The position numbers and the translations under genes are program-made. A stretch of 31,815 nt of DNA, from NCBI GenBank assembly GCA_964611645.1, contig CAZTAO010000053.1, forward strand, positions 1 to 31,815. Direction: 5' to 3'. The notes under the pieces are model-generated. The model worked only from the letters and a program-made list of their open reading frames with translations. It was not told the origin of the DNA and searched no databases. This document shows positions 1 to 8,108 of this stretch, in pieces. Source of the DNA: CAZTAO01 sp964611645. Its GTDB lineage: Bacteria; Armatimonadota; UBA5829. Position 1 is the first letter of the stretch. Each line of letters opens with the position of its first letter.

Positions 1-1116
1 GTCGGTGGGAGTGCGATGGTCCTCTACCTCGAACTGTGGGGTCTGGTCCTCGAAGCCGAGCTTGGAGCTGTGGGCGTATCCGCCGACCCCAGTGCACGAC
101 CCTGCGCTGACCTGAGATATACCCAATGCTATGACCTCTTCCCTGTAGCCTACAGGCTCCCTGGTGGAGAGAATCATCCCGGTGTATGGCACAGCCAATC
201 GCAACACCGCCACCAGCTTTTTGAAATCATCGTCTGAGACCAGATGGGGGAACTGCTCTGCTCCCACTCCGCTGGCCGACCTGATCCTCGGGACGGAGAT
301 GGTGTGCGGGCCGACCCCATGCGCGGCCTCCAGATGCTCCGCATGCATCAGCATACCGACCGAATCGTACTTCCAGTCGTACAGACCATACAGCACTCCC
401 ACGCCTACGTCGTCTATCCCGGCGGTCATAGCGCGGTCGTGAGCCTCGGTGTGCCACTCGTAGTTGCGCTTGGGGCCGCCTTTGTGGACCTGCAAATACG
501 TTGGCTTGTGGTAGGTCTCCTGGAAGAGGATGTATGTGCCTATGCCGGCGTCCTTGAGCTTGCGGTAGTCTTCGACGGTGGTCCCGGCGACATTCACGTT
601 CACCCGCCGTATTGCGCCTTTGTCCATCTTCACGGAGTAAATGGTCTTAATGCTCTCCAGCACATAGTCCAGCGGGCAGTTGACCGGGTCTTCCCCTACC
701 TCGATGGCAAGCCGCTTGTGTCCCATGCTTTCCAGCACGCGGATCTCCTCGACCAGTTGTTCCTGAGTGAGTCTTCTCCGGGTAATCTTGTTCTCACAGT
801 TATAGCCGCAGTAGGAGCAGCGGTTGATGCAGTAGTCCGAAAGATATAGCGGCGCAAACATCACTATCCTGCGGCCGTATATGTGTTCCTTGATCTTCCG
901 GGCAAGCGCAAACACTTCTTCCAGAATCTCCGGGGATTGCACCTCAAAGAGAACGGCCGCCTCGCGGTGGGTGAGGCCCTTGTAGGTGGCGGCTTTGTCC
1001 AGGATTTCCCTGACAAGTTGGACATTTCCAGCCTCGGCCTTAGCCTGACTTAGTGTCTCTTCTATCTCCTCGTGCTTGATGAACTCGTTTGCGTCTGCTG
1101 ACTTTGCGTCGTACAT
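1..1116 (-). CDS. hydG: [FeFe] hydrogenase H-cluster radical SAM maturase HydG (3' end cut by window)
   Basis: HydG is a radical SAM tyrosine lyase that makes the CO and CN ligands of the [FeFe]-hydrogenase H-cluster. The first 372 codons are present and the frame runs open off the window edge; HydG is usually about 470 residues, so roughly 100 residues, including the C-terminal auxiliary iron-sulfur cluster site, lie outside. The radical SAM cluster motif CX3CX2C is visible at C96, C100 and C103, followed by the YNCEN stretch and the long conserved TIM-barrel segment typical of HydG rather than ThiH (for example the LFQETYH motif and the SVPRIRSA segment). The ATG at 1116 has a clear AAGGGAG ribosome site just upstream. 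It lies 28 bp downstream of the hydrogenase regulator gene, so the two are probably cotranscribed. Its presence implies an [FeFe] hydrogenase elsewhere in the genome. Family assignment is very safe. Confidence 0.96.
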   Translation of the reverse strand, partial: MYDAKSADANEFIKHEEIEETLSQAKAEAGNVQLVREILDKAATYKGLTHREAAVLFEVQSPEILEEVFALARKIKEHIYGRRIVMFAPLYLSDYCINRCSYCGYNCENKITRRRLTQEQLVEEIRVLESMGHKRLAIEVGEDPVNCPLDYVLESIKTIYSVKMDKGAIRRVNVNVAGTTVEDYRKLKDAGIGTYILFQETYHKPTYLQVHKGGPKRNYEWHTEAHDRAMTAGIDDVGVGVLYGLYDWKYDSVGMLMHAEHLEAAHGVGPHTISVPRIRSASGVGAEQFPHLVSDDDFKKLVAVLRLAVPYTGMILSTREPVGYREEVIALGISQVSAGSCTGVGGYAHSSKLGFEDQTPQFEVEDHRTPTD

Positions 1117-1144
1117 TTCGTTGCTCCCTTAAATGCCTGCGTTG

Positions 1145-1411
1145 CTACTGCTGCCCGTTCTTGTGACTGTCCTTGGTGAGCGCTGTCTTTACTGATACAT
1201 CGTGGACCCGGCCCAAGCGGCCCGTCAGGGCGCTGATCTCATCCGTGGTGCCGTCCGCTATGATGGATATCACCGAAACCCCGCGTTCCCTGTAAGGTAT
1301 CCCCATCCGGCCTATTATCACGGATGCGAACTCGTGCAGCACGGCGTTGACTTCCTCCGCCGCCGTCAGGTTCTCCACCACTATCCCGATCACGCCCAAT
1401 CTATTGTCCAT
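1145..1411 (-). CDS. TM1266-family iron-only hydrogenase system putative regulator
   Basis: An 88-residue protein starting MDNRLGVIGIVVEN, matching the small TM1266 family found beside [FeFe]-hydrogenase maturation genes. The family has an ACT/NikR-C-like ferredoxin fold and is thought to be regulatory; its ligand and mechanism are not established to my knowledge. The conserved GRMGIPYRERGVSVISII stretch and the repeated ILG/VIG beta strands fit the family over its full length. It is the first gene of the hyd unit, directly in front of hydG. The ATG at 1411 has a GGAG site 7 nt upstream, and that ribosome site lies just 3' of an intrinsic terminator, so expression of both genes depends on readthrough of that terminator. 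Confidence 0.9.
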   Translation of the reverse strand: MDNRLGVIGIVVENLTAAEEVNAVLHEFASVIIGRMGIPYRERGVSVISIIADGTTDEISALTGRLGRVHDVSVKTALTKDSHKNGQQ

Positions 1412-1430
1412 AGCTGCGCTCCATTAACGT

Positions 1431-1465
1431 AAAAAGCCCTTCCGCGGTAACCCGCGGGAGGGCTT
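1431..1465 (-). terminator. Intrinsic terminator in the hyd leader (attenuator)
   Basis: Read on the minus strand: arm AAGCCCT, one mismatch, CCGCGG, loop GTTA, CCGCGG, one mismatch, AGGGCTT, then five T. This is a 13-bp GC-rich hairpin with a U-tract, pointing toward the TM1266-family gene. It ends 20 nt before that gene's ATG, leaving no room for a promoter in between, so it must act on transcripts that start upstream and read into the hyd genes. Confidence 0.85.
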
Positions 1466-1506
1466 GTCAGCGCAGTCTTCTGTGTACGCCTTACGCGTCC
1501 TCCCGC
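1454..1506 (-). promoter_or_regulatory. Antiterminator pairing in hyd leader (putative riboswitch/attenuator)
   Basis: On the minus strand the leader contains GCGGGAGG (plus positions 1499-1506), an exact complement of CCTCCCGC (1454-1461) in the 5' arm of the downstream terminator. Pairing of these 8 bases would break the terminator hairpin. The 37 nt between them can form a small hairpin (ACGC/GCGT around 1484-1497). This is the usual design of a transcription-attenuating riboswitch or protein-controlled leader. I could not match the upstream part (about 1507-1576) to a known aptamer class; a CGCAAAGC element recalls c-di-GMP-I aptamers but the rest does not fit. The ligand is unknown. Confidence 0.6.
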
Positions 1507-1582
1507 TCAGGTGGTCTCAGCTTTGCGGTCGGCATTGTCTTCAAACCGGCAGTGGAAACAAGTCCCAATACCCGTCTACTAC

Positions 1583-1611
1583 ATTGTATACCCAGGGGAA
1601 TGGGCAGTCAA
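1583..1611 (-). promoter_or_regulatory. Sigma-70-type promoter for the hyd unit
   Basis: On the minus strand, TTGACT (1611-1606), 17 bp, TACAAT (1588-1583). Both boxes are close to consensus with ideal spacing. The expected start is near 1576, giving a leader of about 165 nt before the first start codon, with the terminator at its 3' end. Confidence 0.7.
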
Positions 1612-1614
1612 ATC

Positions 1615-1681
1615 CTGGGTTTCGGGTGTTAGTTGTTGGGTGTCGCTCTCCAACCCCCATCACCCAACACCCAAAACCCAG
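1615..1681. repeat. Imperfect long palindrome in the hyd/PagL intergenic region
   Basis: The left arm (1615-1642) reads CTGGGTTT, C, GGGTGTT, a short insertion, then TGGGTG. The right arm (1661-1681) is CACCCAACACCC followed by AAAACCCAG. Apart from a 7-nt insertion and one mismatch the arms are fully complementary, with an 18-nt loop. GT-rich palindromes like this are common as dispersed intergenic repeats in bacteria. It lies upstream of both divergent promoters and lacks a T-tract, so I do not call it a terminator. The rest of the gene-free stretch 1412-1786 holds the hyd leader and the two promoters. Confidence 0.6.
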
Positions 1682-1687
1682 TGAGAG

Positions 1688-1717
1688 TTGACCGCAAGGC
1701 TCGCTACAATGTACGAT
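1688..1717 (+). promoter_or_regulatory. Candidate promoter for the PagL-CHAT operon
   Basis: TTGACC (1688-1693), 18 bp, TACGAT (1712-1717), about 70 bp before the ATG at 1787. The -10 box is only fair; overlapping AT-rich hexamers (TATATA, from 1717) are alternatives. Confidence 0.35.
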
Positions 1718-1786
1718 ATATAAGAAATATGCGAACCTGTGAGCGCGTTTTGTGGCGCTTACACGACCTACTGTGAAAAGGAACAC

Positions 1787-2356
1787 ATGAGACTACTCAA
1801 ACTTGTCGGCCTGGTCCTGATGCTAGCAGTGGTCGCCAACCCGTGCGGCGCTGCGGAGGATTTCCACTTCAACTCTGTTGCAAGGTATACCAAAGAGCAC
1901 GGATGGGCTGCTGGAACAGGTCGGAACTACAAGTGGCCTGCATGTGTGAAGACTCATTTTACTTTCGATACTGCCAGGTTCCGCTTCGGGACATTCACCA
2001 CTCCCCGCCAGGAGAACGTACTCGACCTGGGGATAGGCGTGGGGGTTGGCTCCGCGGGCTACGGGCTGTACACGGCGACCTGCACCCACCGGCGTTACTT
2101 CAGCGTGAGTGAGCATACCGCGTGGTCGCTTGGCTTTGGAGCCGGCCTGACTAAGTATGAGCACCGTCTTCCCGAGCTTGCGGGCAAGGTTAACTTCACG
2201 ACCATGGTGGAACTGGCCTATCATCATACAGTCTCCAGTGACTCAGCGATGAGCCTGGAGTATGTGTTTTCTCATACCTCCAATGGTGACACCAAGCAGC
2301 CAAATACAGGCATAAACATGAGCACCGTGTTGCTTGGCTATTCCATATACAACTAA
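1787..2356 (+). CDS. PagL-like lipid A deacylase / acyloxyacyl hydrolase family, outer-membrane barrel
   Basis: A 189-residue protein with a signal peptide (MRLLKLVGLVLMLAVV, cleavage likely after CGA or GAA). The rest has alternating short beta strands and a C-terminal aromatic-rich strand, as expected for a small outer-membrane barrel. Near the end FSHTSNG is followed by KQPNTGIN and LLGYS, the pattern of PagL, which removes the 3-O-linked acyl chain from lipid A. The catalytic His and Ser of the H-x-S pair are present (H163, S165). The third residue, a Glu 12 positions after the Ser in Pseudomonas PagL, is Asn here (N177) by ungapped spacing. The ATG at 1787 has an AAAGGAA site; the upstream in-frame start at 1739 would put extra residues before the signal peptide. 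It heads the CHAT operon. The family call is good; activity is uncertain. Confidence 0.65.
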   Translation: MRLLKLVGLVLMLAVVANPCGAAEDFHFNSVARYTKEHGWAAGTGRNYKWPACVKTHFTFDTARFRFGTFTTPRQENVLDLGIGVGVGSAGYGLYTATCTHRRYFSVSEHTAWSLGFGAGLTKYEHRLPELAGKVNFTTMVELAYHHTVSSDSAMSLEYVFSHTSNGDTKQPNTGINMSTVLLGYSIYN

Positions 2357-2423
2357 TCGCTACTTTCATCATCCATCTCTTGTCTCGAAACGGGGGCTGC
2401 AGTTGAGCGCAGGGCTAAAACAG

Positions 2424-5400
2424 GTGAACGTGCGCTGTTGGCTGTGCGCGGTTATCTTAGTTGCCGCGTTCGCGGTTCCCGCACACTCTCAACAGAAGAA
2501 CAACAAGGCCGACTTGCTGGCCTCGCTTACGCGCGCGCCCATGAGCGGCCTTGCATCGGCGGCCGAGAAGCTCTGTTCCCAGAACCCCAAGGAAGCCGGC
2601 GAACTGATGCTTGACCTGTCGATGTACAGATGGGCGGCGAGCAAGTCCAGCCTTTCGCTGGATATCACCAATGCCGACCAGATTATCGACGCCCTCGGCA
2701 AGTCTCTCCACGATGACACCCTGTCCTGGGCCGCGAAGTACTACTCAGTCCGACAGCAGCGCACATTTCTCCCCCAGCTTCCCGAGAAAGACGATCCAAG
2801 GGTTGAGAGGATCCGTGAGCTTGGGACGCAGTTCACAGATGCGCTGGACTATCGGGATTCCTCTCCGGTGGAGTCGGTCAATGCGTTCGATTCCGCCAGG
2901 GGTATGTGCGACCAGTTGAACCTGGACATCACTCAAGCTCTCATCTACAAGGAACAGGGCGACCAGTACTTCTATAACATGAGCAACTATGCCCGAGCAC
3001 AGACCTGCTACGACTCGGCCAGTTGGACATTCTCGGCCTATGGCTGCGTTGCCTCCAGCGCGACGCTGTTCGACGACTGGGGCACCCTCAACACAGAAAT
3101 GGGCCGATACCGCGACGCAGTCGACCAATATACGCAGGCCGCGAGGCAGTGGGTTGCGCTGGCTGATGGGGACGTGTCGGGCTACAAGTATCGGGACAAG
3201 GCCGGCCAGGCTTTCGTGCGTGCTGCGGATGCCCAGATGGCTGCCGGTGACCCTGAGAAGGCAATGGACCTTCTCAACAACTACGCTCTCAAGCAGATCA
3301 GAACATACGGCCAGATGACCAAATCATACTCACAGTGGATCGAGACCCTGGTATACGTGGCGCAGTTCAGGCGTGAACGCGGGGAGAACGACAAGGCCCT
3401 TGCCCTGCTTGAGACAGCCGGCACAGTCGCCGAACGCCAGGACAATCCTATCCTCCGGGCGAGTGTCCTGAGCCAGTTGTCAAAGGTGTACAAAACGACG
3501 GGGGACAAGAAGCAAGCCGCCGCCGACTCCAAGAGAACCGACATACTCACACGCACAGGCTCTAACGGCGACAGCGCGGTGTCCAAGCTCTCCCAAAACC
3601 TGCTGATCCCCAACGACCGTCTGAATGAACTCCTGGCCAGGGCTCTGCAGGGAGCCAGGGCGTATGAGTTTCTTAGTAAGCCCACTCCGGCAGCCGAGTT
3701 GTGGCAGAAGTTGGCCGACATCTACCGTACGCTCGGCGTCGCGGAACAGCGGGTGAGGTGTTTGCAGTCGCTTGCTTCGGTCTACGACACCCTCGGCAGA
3801 CCTGCGGATGCTTCCGCGGCAAGGAAAGATGCGGTCAGCGCGGCGCTTCAGGGCGGCAACAAGGCGCTTGCTACTGAAGTCAACCAGGAGATCGTGCAAT
3901 CGTATCTGGATTCGGACGACAAACCCAACGCCATCAGCGCCCTGTCCGATCTTGTTCTGCTCGCCGATGGTCGGCGTAACGCGCGAGTGGCTGCCAAAGC
4001 CATGGAGCAGCGCGGATCGCTCTATCTGCAGTCCGGCGACTTCGCCAATGCTGTCAAGGACCTTCAGCAGGCTCGCGCCCGGTATGATGGGACTGTGGGC
4101 GACAGGTTCGCCGCCGGGGCGGTCTCAATCAGGCTTGCGCAGGCGCAGGATGGTCTGGGAAAGCCTGAAGAGTCGCGAAACACCCTGGAGACGGCGTTTG
4201 AAGGCCTGGAGTCCAGTTACCAGCCTGACGCGCTGCAGCGGACGGACGTCCCAATGCAGGTCTGCGAAGCCCTGCTGCGGTCCTACATCAAGTCCGAGGA
4301 TACCGACAAAGCTGAGAAGCTGGCTGTGCGGGCTGCACGGTTCCCGTGGTTTGTGGGCCTCTTGACCCGGCTGCGATCCGATCCGGACGACAAGGTGCGG
4401 GCATTCGCCCAGCGTGACTTTGTGCCAATAGCCGAACCCCCGGTCGCTCCGGAACTGCGAGTCAAACAGTTGGCGAAGACTTGGTCGGAGTTCGTCCTGA
4501 CCTGCTGGAAACTGCGGGAACGATATCAGAGCGACTACGACTCCCTGCCGGTGAATCCCCTTGAGTTATGCGATGCCAGAAAGGGCATCCCCGAGGACTC
4601 GGCAGTCATCGAATTTATGCAAACCGAGGGTTCCGTCATCACGTTTGTATGCAGCGGCGGAAACCCGGTCATAAAGGAGTACACGCTTCCCGCGGGCACT
4701 CTGGGTTCCAGTGTTCAGAGGCTGCGCAGAGCACTCAGGAGCTGTGAGGAACTGCTGGATGCGGGAGTGCCGGTGGCGCCGGTGAACAGCTTCCAGGAGC
4801 CTCAGTTCCTTGAGGTCAGGCTGCCGCTTAGAGAGCTGTATATGAGCTTGCTTTCACCCATCGAGGAAGACTTCAAGGGGCGAAAACGTCTCCACTTTGC
4901 GCTGGGGCAGCTTGAGGGTTTGCCTGTGCATGCGTTCATATCTCGGAATAGCGAGTCGAGGCCACGGTTCCTCATCGAGGACTATGAAGTCAGCTATCTT
5001 GGGGCCGGGCAGCTTGGGTCAGTGTTCACGGGCGCGGGCCGAGCCATCAAACCCGACACCGACTCGCTCGCCATCTTCGCCGACCCTCTGGGCAACCTTC
5101 CTGGCTCTCGAACGGAAGCGGCGGCGATCAAAGCCGCGTACACAAACAACCGCAGTTACGTCGGCGCGCAAGCGGACAAGAAGAGCTTCATGTCGGAGTG
5201 TGCCAAGGCCCGGATACTGCATCTTTCAGCGCACAACTCGACGGACCGGGCCAACTCCGGGTTCACGCTGGCCCTGGCTCCGGGCGCTTCGGGGAATGGT
5301 GTAGTCTCTCTCGAAGATATGCTCTCCGTGACCGACCCGGACCTGCAACTGGTTACGCTCACCGCCTGCGACACCATCTCTACCTCGGATCCTATGTCCA

Positions 5401-5645
5401 CGGGAACCGCCAGGGCCGCAGAGGTGTTTTCTCTTATTGGCGCTCAGGCAGTCTTGGGCAGCCTGTGGAAGGTGTCGGATGAGGCCGCCGGGGAATTGAT
5501 GAGAGCCTTCTACCGGAACCTAAGCCAGGGGGTCTCTAGGTCGGAGTCGATTAGACGCGCCCAAACCAGTGTGATACAATCTAGCAGCAAGTTCGCCCAT
5601 CCGTTCTATTGGGCGTGTATGGCATTGTATGGGAACCCTAAGTGA
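2424..5645 (+). CDS. Secreted TPR-CHAT protein (caspase-like protease)
   Basis: About 1073 residues from the GTG at 2424. The first ~25 residues are a signal peptide ending near PAHS/QQ, so the protein is predicted to leave the cytoplasm. Residues ~40-680 are helical TPR-type repeats, seen in recurring A-x-x-Y-x-x-A patterns. Residues ~790-1073 are a CHAT domain, a clan CD caspase-like peptidase fold. Both catalytic residues are visible: His937 in LHLSAHNST and Cys982 in LTACDT; the GAQAVLGSLWKVSDEAA and HPFYWACMALYGNP stretches are standard CHAT landmarks. The start is uncertain: TTG 2403 and GTG 2430 are in frame and the signal peptide fits all of them. The TGA stop overlaps the GTG of the sigma-like gene (GTGA), suggesting translational coupling. 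Substrate unknown; the neighbouring anti-sigma-like membrane protein is an attractive candidate. Confidence 0.9.
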   Translation: MNVRCWLCAVILVAAFAVPAHSQQKNNKADLLASLTRAPMSGLASAAEKLCSQNPKEAGELMLDLSMYRWAASKSSLSLDITNADQIIDALGKSLHDDTLSWAAKYYSVRQQRTFLPQLPEKDDPRVERIRELGTQFTDALDYRDSSPVESVNAFDSARGMCDQLNLDITQALIYKEQGDQYFYNMSNYARAQTCYDSASWTFSAYGCVASSATLFDDWGTLNTEMGRYRDAVDQYTQAARQWVALADGDVSGYKYRDKAGQAFVRAADAQMAAGDPEKAMDLLNNYALKQIRTYGQMTKSYSQWIETLVYVAQFRRERGENDKALALLETAGTVAERQDNPILRASVLSQLSKVYKTTGDKKQAAADSKRTDILTRTGSNGDSAVSKLSQNLLIPNDRLNELLARALQGARAYEFLSKPTPAAELWQKLADIYRTLGVAEQRVRCLQSLASVYDTLGRPADASAARKDAVSAALQGGNKALATEVNQEIVQSYLDSDDKPNAISALSDLVLLADGRRNARVAAKAMEQRGSLYLQSGDFANAVKDLQQARARYDGTVGDRFAAGAVSIRLAQAQDGLGKPEESRNTLETAFEGLESSYQPDALQRTDVPMQVCEALLRSYIKSEDTDKAEKLAVRAARFPWFVGLLTRLRSDPDDKVRAFAQRDFVPIAEPPVAPELRVKQLAKTWSEFVLTCWKLRERYQSDYDSLPVNPLELCDARKGIPEDSAVIEFMQTEGSVITFVCSGGNPVIKEYTLPAGTLGSSVQRLRRALRSCEELLDAGVPVAPVNSFQEPQFLEVRLPLRELYMSLLSPIEEDFKGRKRLHFALGQLEGLPVHAFISRNSESRPRFLIEDYEVSYLGAGQLGSVFTGAGRAIKPDTDSLAIFADPLGNLPGSRTEAAAIKAAYTNNRSYVGAQADKKSFMSECAKARILHLSAHNSTDRANSGFTLALAPGASGNGVVSLEDMLSVTDPDLQLVTLTACDTISTSDPMSTGTARAAEVFSLIGAQAVLGSLWKVSDEAAGELMRAFYRNLSQGVSRSESIRRAQTSVIQSSSKFAHPFYWACMALYGNPK

Positions 5646-6712
5646 GATCCTCGGTTGCAGACACCCAAACACTTCTTGACGCATATCTCTCCCCCCGCGG
5701 CTCGCAGGAGCACGCGGAGGAGTTGTCCAACGCCATCAGGAGCCTGGTTCATCGTGCGGTAGGCAAGCGCGAGACCGCAGACCTCGATGACTTCGAGGAA
5801 GAGTGCATCACTGCTGTATGGGCAAAGATCAGTTCACTCAAGTTCGATCCCGATGCCTCTCATATAGACAACGTCGATGCCTTCATTCGGCAGGCAGTGC
5901 ACAACCGCTACTGCGACGCCATACGGCGCAAACAGCCCAAATGGTACAACCTCAAGCTCGAACTCCTTGATCTGTTCTCCGGCAAAACGCAGGTCTCCGG
6001 TTTTGCCCTCTGGCATTCCCCGACGACTCAGCAGAGGATGTGTGGCTTGTCACAATGGAAGGGTTCGAGCAAGACGGCTGCCAGCGCATGCAGGCGGATT
6101 CTTGACAGCCCTGGCAACTTCAGAGCCAGGTATCTGGATAACAGGGACCCGGTCGAAGTCCCGACCCACGAGCTTGCGGCGGCGATGCTTAGCTGCTGCG
6201 GTGAACCGGTGGATATCGACACTCTCACCAACTGCATGGTTGAGCTAACGCGCGCGCGCTCCTACAAACCCCTCTCAATCGACTTCCAACCGGACGATGA
6301 CTCGGATGCGGAATCGCCTGTTGACTGGCTGATCTCTCCGGAGTCCGACATCGAAACCCAGGTCACCGAGGCTGCGTGGTTTGGGCAGGTGATGGAATGG
6401 TTTTGGGGAGAGTTCACGCTGCTTTCCGTGAGGCAGCGCAAGGCCCTGCTGTTCGGTATGCCTTCCGACCAGGTGATCGCGCTTGTGGCGGAGGTGGGAT
6501 TGCAGGAAACTGCCACATCGGTGGAAATGACCCCGGAGCAGTTTGCGTCTCTTGTAAATGAGCTTCCTTTGAGCGACTCTGTTACCGCCAGGAGCATCGA
6601 TGTTCAGCCCAGGGCGGTGCCAAGCATCCGCTTTAAGGCCTGGGGCAGGATTAGAAGGCGGACCCGGAAGTCGAACCTGTCCGATGAAAACATGCAGAGC
6701 ACAGAGAGATGA
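5642..6712 (+). CDS. RNA polymerase sigma-70-like (ECF-type) factor with long central insert
   Basis: 356 residues, GTG start overlapping the CHAT stop codon. Residues ~35-105 resemble sigma region 2: DLDDFEEECITAVWAKI followed by VDAFIRQAVHNRYCDAIRRKQP, the usual helix that ends in an arginine-rich turn. A region 4-like part starts near residue 260 with LSVRQRKALLFGM and ends with a basic segment, SIRFKAWGRIRRRTRKS, comparable to the R-A-R-x-R-L end of sigma-4. Between them lies an unusual insert of about 155 residues, far longer than the ECF linker (ECF factors are normally about 180-200 residues). The next gene encodes a zf-HC2 membrane protein, the usual partner of ECF sigma factors, which supports the call. 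Similarity is weak by eye, and a sigma-derived regulator that no longer binds polymerase is possible. Confidence 0.7.
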   Translation: MRSSVADTQTLLDAYLSPRGSQEHAEELSNAIRSLVHRAVGKRETADLDDFEEECITAVWAKISSLKFDPDASHIDNVDAFIRQAVHNRYCDAIRRKQPKWYNLKLELLDLFSGKTQVSGFALWHSPTTQQRMCGLSQWKGSSKTAASACRRILDSPGNFRARYLDNRDPVEVPTHELAAAMLSCCGEPVDIDTLTNCMVELTRARSYKPLSIDFQPDDDSDAESPVDWLISPESDIETQVTEAAWFGQVMEWFWGEFTLLSVRQRKALLFGMPSDQVIALVAEVGLQETATSVEMTPEQFASLVNELPLSDSVTARSIDVQPRAVPSIRFKAWGRIRRRTRKSNLSDENMQSTER

Positions 6713-6786
6713 TGCTGAAAATCACTTTTCCCTGGCAATCGCGGCAACCAGGTTGCGTCTAGGAAAAGCGGAGACAGTATACTACG

Positions 6787-8088
6787 ATGAAATGCCTGAA
6801 TGATGAACAACTGAAAATGCTGGCAGCCGGCAGGCTCAAAGACTGTGTGAGCGATGCCGTTTTGCACATGGGTTCTTGCGCCGAGTGCCGGGAGCGTCTG
6901 AAGCTTGCTTCCAGGTCTGGGGCGGTCGCGCTTGGGATGAGCGTCATCGGCGTGCACGAGTGCCCGGAGTATGATGTTCTGTCAGAGTTCATCGATGGCA
7001 CACTGGCCGCGGATGCGAAGCGTTCGGTTGAAGAGCATCTGGGCGAGTGCGAGCTGTGCTTTGCCGATGTGGCGCACCTGAGCGACCTGAGAGCGGCGGC
7101 GCATTTGCGCGGCCCCGTCACGGTTACTCCGGTGAAAGCAAAGCCTGCAAGAGGCTTTGCCCGCTGGAAGCTGGCGATGGGCGGAGTTGTGGCCGGGATG
7201 ATAGTTGCAGCGTTTATTTTGCGCGCGCCGACCGGCATTCCTACACAGCCCAATACCGACCAAATGGCGACCAAACCGCCGACAAGTACAACAAACCCCG
7301 CGCATCCTGGCACAAAGACAGCCAAGGTTGAGCCCGGTATAAAGGATAGACCGACGGTCCCCGGAACCCAGCCCGACAAGACGGTTGTGGCAACGGGGCC
7401 GTCATATCGAACCATTCTCCGCGATGGCAATTACAGCGTTGCGCAAGCCGATGGTCATGTGGAGGTTCTTCGCGGCTCGAAGCCGGCAAGCGCACTGGAA
7501 GCGCGGTTGGAAGCAGCGATACAACAGAAGATTCGCAGCGGCAAAGTGAAGATTTCCGAGCCGGTGATGGTTGCCATGCGGAATACACTAGTGCACAGCA
7601 AGCCCGGCGGATACGTTGCGCTTCCCACTGCCCCCAAGCTTGATTCTCCAGTGGCCAAGCTCCTGCAATCGGACATGCCGAGCTTCAAGTGGGCCAAGGT
7701 GGATATGGCCGAGCGATATCGGCTGGTGGTGACCGATACGGACGGCAATCCGGTATTCGAGTCAATCACCGACCGCAACTCCGCCCAGCCCGATATTCCT
7801 CTGAAGCGCGGCAAAGTCTACCTGTGGCGGGTAGGTGTGCGCTTCGGGCAGGATGAGGACTGGACCAACTCCTCGGCCGCGAGCTTTGCAGTTCTGTCCG
7901 ACCGGGGTTTCCGGATGATTGAGTCTGCCAAGACGCAGATGCCCGGGTCTCGACTGGCGTTGGCTGTAGCCTACGAATCAGTCGGCCTGTATGATGAAGC
8001 CAAGGCGCAATACAAAGCCCTTGAACGAGAGAACCCCCGTTCACCACTCGCAGCACGGCTCGGCAAGAGCGTGCAAGGCGCGGAGTAG
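6787..8088 (+). CDS. Membrane protein with two zf-HC2 zinc fingers (anti-sigma-factor type), Fn3-like and TPR-like outer part
   Basis: 433 residues. Two N-terminal zf-HC2 modules are visible, each with an early Cys and then HX3CX2C: C3...H27-C31-C34 and C59...H84-C88-C91. A single membrane span follows at about residues 130-148 (GGVVAGMIVAAFIL), then a Pro/Thr-rich linker and an outer domain of nearly 270 residues. That part contains an Fn3-like strand pattern (PSFKWAKVDMAERYRLVV ... YLWRV) and ends with a TPR-like helix pair. zf-HC2 proteins of this layout hold ECF sigma factors at the inner face of the membrane. It follows the sigma-like gene by 74 bp and two genes after the secreted CHAT protease. 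Two zinc fingers in tandem are less common than one. The ribosome site is weak; the start is fixed by the conserved C3. Confidence 0.85.
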   Translation: MKCLNDEQLKMLAAGRLKDCVSDAVLHMGSCAECRERLKLASRSGAVALGMSVIGVHECPEYDVLSEFIDGTLAADAKRSVEEHLGECELCFADVAHLSDLRAAAHLRGPVTVTPVKAKPARGFARWKLAMGGVVAGMIVAAFILRAPTGIPTQPNTDQMATKPPTSTTNPAHPGTKTAKVEPGIKDRPTVPGTQPDKTVVATGPSYRTILRDGNYSVAQADGHVEVLRGSKPASALEARLEAAIQQKIRSGKVKISEPVMVAMRNTLVHSKPGGYVALPTAPKLDSPVAKLLQSDMPSFKWAKVDMAERYRLVVTDTDGNPVFESITDRNSAQPDIPLKRGKVYLWRVGVRFGQDEDWTNSSAASFAVLSDRGFRMIESAKTQMPGSRLALAVAYESVGLYDEAKAQYKALERENPRSPLAARLGKSVQGAE

Positions 8089-8108
8089 AAGGCTTCAGGC
8101 TCACTGCA

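Noticed and set aside
1507..1576. A c-di-GMP-I (GEMM) aptamer in the hyd leader
   Set aside because: The CGCAAAGC piece and a GGGTTACC string later resemble GEMM elements, but the second is simply the loop of the terminator hairpin and the first stem with its GAAA loop is missing.
1615..1681. Terminator for the divergent genes
   Set aside because: The long palindrome has no T-tract on either strand and no gene ends next to it.
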